Below are positions 1-9,284 of a DNA stretch of 64,000 nt, piece after piece. The translations under genes were made by a program, and so were the position numbers. Below the pieces are notes generated by a model, which was given only the letters and a program-made list of their open reading frames with translations, had not been told where the DNA came from and did no database searches. Source of the DNA: Adiantum capillus-veneris (taxonomy: Eukaryota > Streptophyta > Polypodiopsida > Polypodiales > Pteridaceae); assembly GCA_014529385.2 (NCBI GenBank), contig CM043962.1:48744598-48808597 (forward strand), read 5' to 3'. The number at the start of each line of letters is the position of its first letter. The stretch's first letter is position 1.

Positions 1-198
1 GTTCCAAGACAAACAAGTAAAAATAAAATAAATATATCTAATACTTATTTATGGAAGGCAACAGGAAAAATACACCTCCTGGTGACACCGAGCCGTGTTG
101 ACCAAATTGAATTGTGATTTTAAAGTTGTGAAGTATTTTAAGAGATTCTCTCTCGTGTCGCGACAGATTCTAGACTTGGGGTGCCGAAGTTTGTTACA
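1..198 (+). repeat. 3' end of a truncated LTR
   Basis: The stretch ends in an LTR-like terminus, GTTTGTTACA. Its last ~45 bases closely match the end of the LTR at 12414-12955 (shared GACTTGGGGTG and AAGTTTGTTACA). Right after base 198 the frame of a Ty3/gypsy integrase tail begins, so this LTR seems to be inserted into that gene. The rest of the element lies outside the window, so solo LTR and full copy cannot be told apart. Confidence 0.5.
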
Positions 199-284
199 CA
201 ATGCATTTCATGTAAGTCTATTGAAGCCTTTTAAAGGCGATGTGTGTGATGATGGGGAGCTTCATGAGCAACCCGAAGTGGAGG
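199..284 (+). pseudogene. Ty3/gypsy pol fragment D1 (integrase C-terminus)
   Basis: The frame reads NAFHVSLLKPFKGD, the hallmark that follows the integrase core in chromodomain-type Ty3/gypsy polyproteins, then an acidic stretch ending V-E-E. The frame stops making sense at base 285, where another element is inserted. The same gene resumes at 2924 and again at 11721, so this is one polyprotein end cut into three pieces. The 5' part is outside the window, beyond the LTR at 1-198. Confidence 0.75.
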
Positions 285-978
285 AATGTCACAAACTGCT
301 GACGTGTTAAGCCTTGAAGAATGGAGCCAACTTGTAGATCTCGGCCAAGGGGCCTAAACCCTAAGAAGAACAAGTAACAGAAGAAGAAGGCCTACCAACT
401 TATGGGGACCCCGTGTGATGGGGCCCCAAGTGACATAAAGGATTAAAATAAAGCAGGACCCACACACACATAAAGAAAGACTTGCACCAAAAAACTGATG
501 ACGTGGGAGCTGTACGGGCTGTTTTCGGAAATTACGTTGACAATGCTGATGTGGCAGGCTGTACGGATTTCCGCGTTTTGCGCTAACTGTTGGCATGGCA
601 GTTGTACGGATTTCCGTGATTTACGCTGGCAACTTTTGGGATTGCTTTTGAACCAGATGGTTTTGAGTTTGAAGGCTTTTCACTGTAAACTGCTGTTGGG
701 GCCTAGGGCCTTTAGGCTTTAAATATGAGGCTATGGGCTCATTCTCTGGCATGCTTCCTGGAGAAGGTGCAAAGTATGAAGTACCGGCTTGTTTTGTGTT
801 GATGCAATATAAAGAAATACCGAAAGGAGCGCCAAGGTTTGGGGCCAATACTATATGGGGTGGAATTCCGCCACTCCGTGTTGCATGTCGTCTCTCTCTC
901 AGTTCATTTGTTATTGAAGTGCTAAAAGTTTGTTCAATGTGTTCTTTTCTATTGGCACGTGGTGCTCGTCTTTTGACA
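285..978 (+). repeat. 5' LTR of element F
   Basis: Starts TGTCACAAACTGCTGACG and ends CTTTTGACA, with few differences from the copy at 2234-2918. A TTTAAATATGAGG stretch near 717 may serve as the TATA region. The second LTR lacks a short duplicated segment here (TTTAGGC). Confidence 0.85.
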
Positions 979-979
979 A

Positions 980-991
980 TGGTATCAGAGC
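980..991 (+). other. Primer binding site of element F (tRNA-iMet)
   Basis: TGGTATCAGAGC, one base after the 5' LTR end. This is the standard plant sequence complementary to the 3' end of initiator tRNA-Met, where minus-strand DNA synthesis starts. Confidence 0.85.
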
Positions 992-2233
992 ATTAGTCGT
1001 GTGATTTTTTGAAAGCATACCGGTTCTACCAAAGAGCAGACAGAGCAAAATAGAGTTTGAAGTATCCTCTAGTCCCGACCCCGGACTTATTAGCCACTCC
1101 CACCCTTCATACATCGCGCATCGGGCACGCTCCCGTCTGCACCTCTCATGTCTTACAGGGCATAAGACAAAAAGATCACTTGCAAGAGAAGGATCCAAGA
1201 TTTGTTTCGAGCTGTTGTTTTTCTCAGATGTAGGGCACTGTAGTGGTGGAAGTATAGCTACCAAGCCGCAAACTTCCAAGGACTTGGCAAGCTTTCAAGA
1301 AAATCTTTGCCCAAAGTTATATGGTTTCTGACATCTTCCTTTGGAGTGCCAGTTCTGGTTGAGTGGAATATCCTGAAATGCTTGCCATGGAAACCCTAGC
1401 AGATTATAACTTGAAATTTCTCGACATCTCTTAGTAGATGTCTCTTCACCAGAAGGTGATCTTGGAGGTCCAGTGCGATTGCTATCTTGGGACTACCATC
1501 GCCACCAAAGAAAACATTCTCTCTCCAAGAGCTGATGGACCATGCTGTGCTCGGCTACGACTCAGGCCGATGCCTGGGGAGCGTTTGGTTGTATGTCTGT
1601 AAAATAATTGTTGTTGTGACTCCCGGCCTGGACCTGGATGGTTATGCGGTAGGAGTATTAAGAAGCCTGAGCAGTGGTTACTCTTAGCACCTCCAAACGA
1701 CACAGGTAGCGGTTTGGGGGGCGTTTGGTTGTAAAAGGCCTCTATATCTCCTGGCCTGGACCTTTTTAGGTTATGCGGGAGGAGTGATGAGAGAGTCGTT
1801 GAATATCTCTCGGCCCGGACCTTGTTAGGTTATGCGGGAGGAGTGTTCATCGGGGGCTTTATGTTTCTATGTCTTGTAACATGCATATGTGAGCATTTGT
1901 GTTGCATTGTGATGTGTCAACTACTGAATATTCCTAATTGGATGAGATTTCCTGGGTATGTAATTTTAGTGCATCAAGACACCCGTGGAAGATCAGTGCG
2001 GTCTGGGTGTGATGGCTAATTTTACTATGCCGGAATATCAAGAGTTCCGATTTGGACGAAAGGAGAAGCCAACTCCTTAACAAAAGAGCCAAAAGGAGAA
2101 GCAAACTCCTTGATCAAAAGAGCCGAAAGGAAAAGAGCAAACTGATTGTCCCTCGGAAATTTTTAAGCTAACTTGAATTGTTTTGCAGATATGATGTAAT
2201 CGCGGACGATTCCTTTCTATCAAGAAGGGGGGA
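992..2233 (+). repeat. Non-coding interior of element F with internal repeats
   Basis: No supported gene. Three imperfect copies of a unit with GGCCTGGACC followed by GGTTATGCGG occur near 1625, 1755 and 1810. GCGTTTGGTTGTA occurs near 1580 and 1721. A second set of ~35-bp repeats (AAAAGAGCC plus AAGGAGAAGC) lies at about 2055-2145. The interior ends with an ATCGCGGACGATTC box and the purine tract AAGAAGGGGGGA just before the 3' LTR. Confidence 0.6.
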
Positions 2234-2918
2234 TGTCACAAACTGCTGACGAATCAAGCTCTGAAGAATGGAGCCAACTTGTAGATCCCGGCAGAGGGGC
2301 CTAAACCCTAAGAAGAACAAGTAACAGAAGAAGAAGTCCTACCAACTTATGGGGACCCCGTCCGATGGGCCCCAAGTGACATAAAGGATTAAAATAAAGC
2401 AGGATCCACACACACACAAAGAAAGACTTGCGCCAAAAAACTGATGACATGGTAGCTCTACGGACAGTTTCTGGAAATTAGGCTGACAGTGCTGACGTGG
2501 TAGGCTGTACGGATTTTCGCGTTTTGCGCTGACTGCTGACGTGGAAGTTGTACGGATTTCCGTGATTTAGGTTGGTAGCTTTTGGGCATTGCTTTCGGAC
2601 CAGATGCTTTTGAGTTTGAAGGCTTTTCACTGTAAACTGCTTTTGGGGCCTAGGGCCTTTAAATATGAGGCCATGGGCTCATTCTCTGGCATGCTTCTTG
2701 GAGAAGGTGCAGAGTCTGGAGTACCGGCTTGTATTATGTTGATGCAATATAGAGAAATACCGAAAGGGGCACCAAGGTTTGGGGCCAATACTCTCTGGGG
2801 TGGAATTCCGCCACGTCGTGTCGCGTGTCGTCTCTCTCTCAGTTTAGTTGTTATTGAAGTGTTAAAAGTCTATTCAGTCTGTTCTTTTCTATTGGCACGT
2901 GGTGCCCGTCTTGTGACA
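2234..2918 (+). repeat. 3' LTR of element F
   Basis: Direct copy of 285-978, starting TGTCACAAACTGCTGACG and ending CTTGTGACA, followed by the target duplication AGGAA. Confidence 0.85.
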
Positions 2919-2923
2919 AGGAA

Positions 2924-3022
2924 AGTGAGGAGATACTCGTTCCATAACAAATATTGGCACACAAAGACCGAAAGATGAAAGGTAAAGTGATTAGGTGGTT
3001 CTTGGTTAAGTTCAAGAACTAT
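2924..3022 (+). pseudogene. Ty3/gypsy pol fragment D2 (chromodomain start)
   Basis: After the AGGAA duplication the interrupted gypsy frame resumes, with S-E-E-I-L-V-P, then an in-frame TAA, then QILAHKDRK and FLVKFKNY. These are the usual residues at the start of the retroelement chromodomain, which in chromoviruses guides integration to particular chromatin. The frame is cut at 3023 by the next inserted element. The stop codon shows that this copy had decayed. Confidence 0.75.
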
Positions 3023-4209
3023 TGTCACGTGACACATCCAACCCTCTGTGTCCGCGGACAAGCTACACCATAACAGGGTTTCCGTCAATCCAGTCAGTCT
3101 AGATTAGAAGTGATCTGGCACTTTTGTGAGTCTATTTGTAGACCGTGCATGCCCAGTCACTTAGTATAGATGCATATCCTCTGGTTGCACACAACATGAT
3201 CATAAGCATTCCCATCAGAATCCATTAGAATCAGTTAGGGGATTTTTCCAGTGCATTTAGCCTATTTTACCTATTTTTGACATTTTTCACTTATTAATTT
3301 AAGTGACTTTCCAACAAAAGTAGGTAGGGCAATTTGGGTAAGAAAATATATAAGCAAACCAAAGTTAGCACTAAATGGCAGATGAGCCAGGAGTATAGCA
3401 GGCCTTTGGCAACAGGTCCTCCCCTCTCTCAGCAAGAACCATCAAGCACCCACTAGCCTTGGCGTTTTTCCCTTACCCTCAACCTAGCGTTTTCTGTTGC
3501 ACCCTCGCCAACCATTTGCCTTGGCATTTTCAGCACTTACCTCGTGGGTTCACACCCTAGAAGCCAGCGTTTTCCAAATCGCCAGCAAGCTGCAGAGGCC
3601 AGCGTTTTTCATCATCGCTAGAGGGCTGATTTTCCAGCATTTTCAGCATCAGATCAGGGCTGCGTTTTCAGCATTCATTCGCATCAAGTCAGGCAGCATT
3701 TTCAGCCCTAACGACAGCAAGCAGAACTGCGTTTTCCATCACAGCATATCAGCGTTTTTCAGCAGCCCAAAACAGCCCCAAAATTCAGCAATCATCCGCA
3801 GCAGATTTCAGCAGTTAGTGTTTTTTGGACAGCAGTTAGAACCATTCTATTTTCAGCCCTATTGTCGTCATCGCCATCCCGGTTGTCGTCGTCGACATAG
3901 CTCAGATCTACATCAGTTTTATGCATCATCATTGTACCCGTTTGTGCAATCAGTCGTAGACCACTCTCGCCAACGAGAGTGGGGCCTTCGGAGGAGGGTT
4001 TTACAACGTCTCTGGTGTTGTATCTCTCTTCTCTCTATCTCTTAGTCTCATACACTTGCACGCTCAGTGTCCACTCACTTTGTTCGTGATCATAGCACTC
4101 TACACTAAGAATGGAAGGCTCTCCCTTCCATAAGAACTAAAAGGAACCTTGAGCAAATATGGATCACTCATCTTGAGGAAGTACAATATTCATTCCGCTG
4201 CACCTTACA
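3023..4209 (+). repeat. 5' LTR of element G (1187 bp)
   Basis: Begins TGTCACGTGAC and ends CACCTTACA. A TATA box is at 3347-3354. About a dozen GCGTTTT/GCATTTT words cluster at 3460-3840, in what would be the transcribed part. A perfect 9-bp hairpin lies at 3961-3982 with a CTTCGG loop just after it. ORFs of up to 182 codons in this LTR are broken in the 3' copy and are probably chance. Confidence 0.85.
3347..3354 (+). promoter_or_regulatory. TATA box in 5' LTR of G
   Basis: TATATAAG in an AT-rich context. The same octamer occurs at the matching place in the 3' LTR (9597-9604) and in the solo LTR (10766-10773). Transcription would be expected to start about 30 bases downstream. Confidence 0.65.
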
Positions 4210-4210
4210 T

Positions 4211-4222
4211 TGGTATCAGAGC
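4211..4222 (+). other. Primer binding site of element G (tRNA-iMet)
   Basis: TGGTATCAGAGC, one base after the LTR end, complementary to the 3' end of initiator tRNA-Met. The following ~410 bases up to gag are an untranslated leader with no gene that I recognise. Confidence 0.85.
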
Positions 4223-4636
4223 TTTGGCAGTGTTCTGTATCACTCAAGGAAAGAACCACAAGAATCACAAGAATTTTTTGCTTGTTGCGGTTGCACGAAC
4301 CTATGTTCTCTTGGGCGTGTCGATTCCTAATCGTGTTTTTTGAAGAGTGACATGAATCCCAAGAAAGAAGGGCTTGTCCAGCCTCCCCTGGTGTCTCTTT
4401 TCACTCATTTGAGAGCGGACCGTGCACTTAGCGGCCGGCCAATCGCGTGAGGTGGGAAAAAGCAACCTTGGTGTGAGCGCAAGGCCGTCAGGGGTGCGCC
4501 CGCGGAAAGGAGTAGAACTCGGGTGAAGAGAAGATCCTTCTCAAACACGGTTTGCAAGCGAAAGAGAACCTCAAGAACCTCAAGACCCTCAAGAACCCAA
4601 GTTCCTTGTGGACTTAAGAACCAAAGATCATAGTGC

Positions 4637-6235
4637 ATGGTTGTCACCCAAAGCGGAATGGATACTTTGCATACAGGTGATGAGCATGAGAGAGGCAACG
4701 AAGAATTTTCCCCATCAAGAGATTTTTACGACCCTCCCCCTTCGCCATCTACGCCACAAAGTGTACCAAACCCTATGGAGGCAATGGTCAAGCAGATGAT
4801 GGACGTGATGGCCAAACAAGAAGAGACTCGCATTGCCTTGGAACGCGAACGCGACGAACGAAAAGAAAGAAAAGACCTAAGAAAAGAAGAAGCGGCAGCA
4901 AGACGCGCGGTCTGGGAGGCTGAGCGTGAGGCTCAAAGAGAACTACGCACTCAAGAGTTGGTTCGACAAGTACTTGCCTCGAAGTCCGAACCAGCCAAAG
5001 ATCGTGGGGGTTCCTCAAGTGGCGCGAGCCACGATGCGGATTCCAACAACCCAGTCACAGAGAAGTTGACTTTCAGTAAGTATGATGGTAAGATGGATGC
5101 TACGGTTATTCATTCTCGGTTGCATCAATTTAATGCTTATTTTGCGACAACTAAAAAGACAGGGAATAGCAAGGTATTGACGGCAGCTATGTACCTTGCC
5201 GGTGATGCCATCAATTGGTACGACGCATGGCAAGAGGCACAGCTAGCCGCGCACCTAGAGGAAGCCGACGAACTCACGCCCCTGTCCTTCAGTTGGACTG
5301 ATTTCCAAGATAAGCTCAAGGCGCGGTTTATGCCACCTCAGTACCTCGCACGATTGAAGGACGATTGGCGCGTTCTCAATCAGAATGGTATGCCGGTTAT
5401 GTCTTTCTCTAATCGTGTTTTGCAGCTCGGCACTCAATTACACAAATCGGATTCGAAGCGCAAGGAGGCATTTCTTTACTGATTGGACGAGTATATCAAG
5501 TATGATGTCGAGGTACTTGATCCAATCGATCTCAACAAGGCGGTAGCGATTGCTCTCGCACACAAGATGATGCATAACAAGGGAAAGCCTAAGGAAAACA
5601 AGACTTCTCAAGGGACCTCGCAGAATTCTCAGAATACGCAGAATGGTAAGAACGGTAATTCTTCTAGCCCTTCTTCCTCTAATTCCTCGGAAAAGAACTC
5701 TAACAATAAATCTAAGGGTAAAGCTAAAGCACCTTCAAAACCTAAGCTAACCCCAAATGAAAAAGCTGCACAAGGAATTGTAGGAGGATACATCACGGCT
5801 GAAGAACAAGTGATTTATGCTAAAGAAGGTAGATGCTTTCAATGTCACGTAAAGGGACACATTAAGAAGGCCTGTCCTAAGGCAGTCCCACCTAAAGAAC
5901 AAAAGGCACCCACAGCAACCACAAGCACTATCACACACCAACCTGCATCTTCTCATGACTTTGACACACACATCGATGAGTCTCTCATGAAGTGTTATGG
6001 TCATGTAAAGGGTCAACAATTCATCATATTGTTTGATCCAGGCAGTATGCATGATGTGATTAGTCCCTCTCTTGTTGAGAGAGCCCGCTTAGAGGTTAGT
6101 CAGAAATCTCCTCTCGAGGTTTCTGGCTTCGCTCTTGGTATGGACTCTGTCATCACGAAGGAGTGCCTTGATGTGATGTTTACCGTTCAACAAGCTTCTT
6201 TCAGTAGGAAATTTCTTGTATCTCCTCTCTCATGA
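4637..6235 (+). pseudogene. gag (with protease start) of element G, interrupted by TGA
   Basis: The frame opens at ATG 4637, with a charged coiled-coil-like region (E/R/K-rich, ~4790-4980). A retrotransposon capsid domain follows (about 5060-5600, with FSKYDGK and NWYDAW). A zinc knuckle CX2CX4HX4C (CFQCHVKGHIKKAC) lies at ~5833-5874. The protease start ILFDPGSMHDVIS is near 6028. A TGA at 5480-5482 cuts the capsid in frame. The frame ends at TGA 6233, but protease residues (DIILGIRWF) continue in the same frame beyond it. The protease active site reads D-P-G instead of D-S/T-G, so the enzyme would be dead even without the stops. Confidence 0.8.
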
Positions 6236-7785
6236 TGTGATATTATTTTGGGCATAAGATGGTTTCGTGAACTTAACCCTCTCATTGATTGGGAGGCTAA
6301 CACTCTCACTTTACATGCCAAAACTGATTCCCCCTTAATCATTCGTGCTGAGGAGGGCTTGCATTCTTTGCCTATTATCTCTCATGTGTAGGTAAAGCGT
6401 GAATTACGACGAGGAGCACAAGCGACATTCATCTATGCTGCTCCAGTTTCCCAGAGCATTTAGGCTCCAGCTAAGTATTCAGAGTTGTTTACGAAGTTTA
6501 AACATCTCTTTTTGCAGGATGATCTTCCACCTCGTCTCCCACCCGAGCGGCCGGAGGACCATCGCATCGAGCTTATGGAGGGGGCACAGCCTGTCAGTAA
6601 GGCTCCCTATCGATTGAACAAGACACAGGAAGTCCTTTTGCTGTCCCTATTTTGTTTGTTTGCAAGAAGGATGGTTCGTCTCGTTTGTGTGTTGATTACA
6701 GGGCATTAAACAAGATGACCGTCAAGAACAAGTTTCCGATGCCTCGCATTGAGTATATCCTCGATAGGCTCAATGGGGCAAAGGTTTTCAGCAAGGTCAA
6801 TCTCAAAAGTGGATACCATCAGGTACGTGTATTCAAAGGCGACATTTCCAAGACCGCTTTTCGCACCAAGCGAGGGCAATGGGAGTATATTGTTATGCCT
6901 TTTGGATTGACAGGTGCCGTGGGTACATTCAATCGTCTCATGGTAGGTCGTTTCGGCGATATGGTCGGTGTATGTGTGTTCATCTTTGTAGATGATATTC
7001 TCATTTTTTCTGCATTGTGGGAACAACATGAAAGAGATGTCGAAAGGGTACTAACTCGTTTGGATGAGTGTTAGTTGTACACTGCAGCTAAGAAGTTTGA
7101 ATTTTTTCTTACTGAAGTCACTTATCTGGGTTATATCATTTCTGCAGAAGGCGTCGAGCTAGATCCCGCGAAGGTGGAACAGGTTCGTAATTGGGATTTG
7201 CCCAAAACCGCATATGATGTGCGTTCTTTTCTTGGTTTATGTCAAGCATATAGTTCACACATAGAGAATTTGCACGCACTGCTGAACCTATGACTAATGT
7301 TTTGAAAGGGGTAAAGACTCGCCGTCAACGCGTAGACTTACCCGAGGCAGCCATTGAGGCTTTCGCAGCTCTCAAGGTTGCGGTGACAGAAGCACTGTGT
7401 CTTATCCTTGCCTCGTGGGATGACCCCTTTGAGGTATGGAAGGATGCGAGCAATGTCGCCATAGGCGCTGTGCTTCAGCAGCATGGTCGTTCTGTAGCTT
7501 TCCTTAGCCGGAAGCTCAATAGTGCGGAAAAGAATTACTCAGTTTATGATAAAGAACTTTTGTTTGTCATTCACTCTCTTAAGCATTGGAAGCATTTTCT
7601 TATGGTAGAGAGTTTACAGTGCGCACAGATCATCAATCCCTGAAGTGGCTCCAGTCTATGCCTAGTGCACATTGGAGTGATCGCCAAGCACGGTGGTCAC
7701 AATTTTTTGAGCAATTTGGAGGTTTGATTGAGTATGTGCCTGGAAAAGCTAACCCTGTTGCAGATGCGTTGAGTCGCAAAGGACA
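6236..7785 (+). pseudogene. Protease end, reverse transcriptase and RNase H of element G
   Basis: From 6485 the RT lead-in reads LPPERPEDHRIEL and PYRLNKTQE. A segment is then missing near 6630, and the frame shifts into LFVCKKDGSSRLCVDYRAL. RT boxes follow: FSKVNLKSGYHQVRV, MPFGLTGA and the catalytic FVDD (~6990). An in-frame TAG is at 7072-7074 and a frameshift near 7290. RNase H residues follow (DASNVAIGAVLQQ near 7445, then another shift, TDHQSLKWLQS near 7626 and KANPVADALSRK near 7748). At least five lesions make this a pseudogene. Confidence 0.8.
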
Positions 7786-7949
7786 AATTTTGGCTCTTGT
7801 GCCAAGAATCACATTTTCTACTCAGGGTGAGTCTTTTGACAGCATGAAGAATCAGTATGCGGATTCCGAGTTTGGTAAGCATTGGTTGCAGGCTCCTGCT
7901 CCCCAAGGGCCAAGCAACTATCTCATTCGTGATAGATTGTTGTTTTTTC

Positions 7950-9275
7950 GTCAATGTTTATGTGTGTTGCCCTCTCTCAGGCCAACCATATTGCATGATG
8001 CACATGATTCTCTGACGGGTGGGCACAGGGGAATGGACATCACATTGGAAAAAATTAAAAGATTTGATTTATTGGCTTAAAATGCGAAAAGAGGTGTTTT
8101 GTTATGTCACACAGTGCACTATATGTCAAAAAGTAAAAGCTCCTCGGGGTAAGCAGCAAGGCCTCTTGCTTCCGCTGCCTATTCCCGATGGACCTGTTCA
8201 AGATATTTCCATGGATTTTGTGACTAACCTACCACCAAGTTTGCATTCAAGGAACACTCAATGTTTGACAATTGTTAATCGTTTCAGTAAGTTTTGCATG
8301 TTGATTCCTTGTAAAGCCATAGTTACTGCACAAGATGTAGTACGGTTGTTCATTAAGCATTGGTACCCCCTTTGTGGTTTGCCAAAATCAATTGTTTCAG
8401 ATAGGGATGTTAAGTTCACGTCCAATTTTTGGCGCGCACTCTTTGAAAATTTTGGCACTAAGTTGAATTTTTCATCGGCTTTTCATCCACAGTCAGATGG
8501 TCAAACAAAAATTTACAATCAATTGGCTTTTGATGTTTTAAAGTCATATGTGCATGATCAGCAGTCTCAGTGGGAGCTCTATCTTCCATTGGTACAGGCT
8601 ATTTTGAATGACTCTTTTTCTTCTGCTATTGGTCGAACTCCGTATGAGGCAGCTTTTGGCCGTCCGTTCCAGTCACTTTTGACTCGCTCGGTCAGTCAAA
8701 TGCCTTATGCCAATGTTGAAAGTCAGTCATTGGATGAGATTTCTGAGAGTGTGAAGCTTCGGCTAAGCAAGGCTCAAGAATCTTATTCACGGCAGGCTAA
8801 TAAGCATTGTCAGGATGTTTCGATCAAGGAAGAAGATTGGGTGTATTTAAGAATCATGAAGCAATGTCTTAAGCAAGTTGGAAAGAAGTCTCCAAAGTTG
8901 TCTTTTCGTATATATGGTCCATTTCCAGTCATTAAAAAGATAAATGAGGTTTCAATGAAATTGCAGTTGCCTAACTCATGGTCAATGCACAACGTTTTCC
9001 ATGTTTCTTGGTTGAAAGTGTTTCAGGGAACACCTCCAAAGGACATTTCGGAAGAAGAAGAACCGGAGATCATTGATGAAGTTGAAGTCATGGAGTCGGA
9101 GCAAGTGTTGTTGCATCGGTTTCGCCATGGTTCGAAGAAGCAAGTGCGACAATACTTTTTGAAGTTCAAGGATCGAGGAACCCACGAAGCGGTGTGGGTA
9201 GACGACAAGGATTATCCAGAGTTGTTGGCAGACTACAAGGAAGCCATGCAGCTCGGTATCAGTACCTCACTTTAA
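7950..9275 (+). pseudogene. Integrase and chromodomain-like tail of element G
   Basis: The zinc-binding part is split by a frameshift near 8060: GGHRG in one frame, then CTICQK in the next. The core shows the first two catalytic acidic residues, SMDFVTNLP (~8210) and VSDRDVKFT (~8398). The third box reads DGQTKIYNQ: lysine stands where the catalytic glutamate is expected. The tail has HNVFHVSWLKVFQGT and then QYFLKFKDRGTHEAVW, like a chromodomain. The frame ends in a TAA at 9273-9275, just before the purine tract. From 8019 to the end it is open, so this part decayed less than RT. Confidence 0.8.
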
Positions 9276-9284
9276 AAAGGAGGG
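9274..9284 (+). other. Polypurine tract of element G
   Basis: AAAAAGGAGGG directly before the 3' LTR. Such a tract primes plus-strand DNA synthesis. The first ~12 LTR bases seen in the 5' copy are missing after it, so a small deletion touched this junction. Confidence 0.7.

Larger units (their letters stand above)
285..2918 (+). mobile_element. Short non-autonomous LTR retrotransposon (element F)
   Basis: Two direct LTRs (285-978 and 2234-2918) flank a 1.25-kb interior. A 5-bp target duplication, AGGAA, lies on both sides (280-284 and 2919-2923). A primer binding site complementary to initiator tRNA-Met follows the first LTR, and a purine tract precedes the second. The interior has no gag or pol similarity that I can see. 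The element is a LARD/TRIM-like passenger that would need proteins from another element. It is inserted in the chromodomain region of gypsy copy D. Its LTR start (TGTCACAAACT) and the box before its purine tract resemble those of D, so a D-like element is the likely helper. Confidence 0.85.

Noticed and set aside
3497-4045. 182-codon ORF inside the 5' LTR of element G
   Set aside because: The matching frame in the 3' LTR (9747-10085) is broken and shorter, the composition follows the GCGTTTT repeats, and no protein features are seen.
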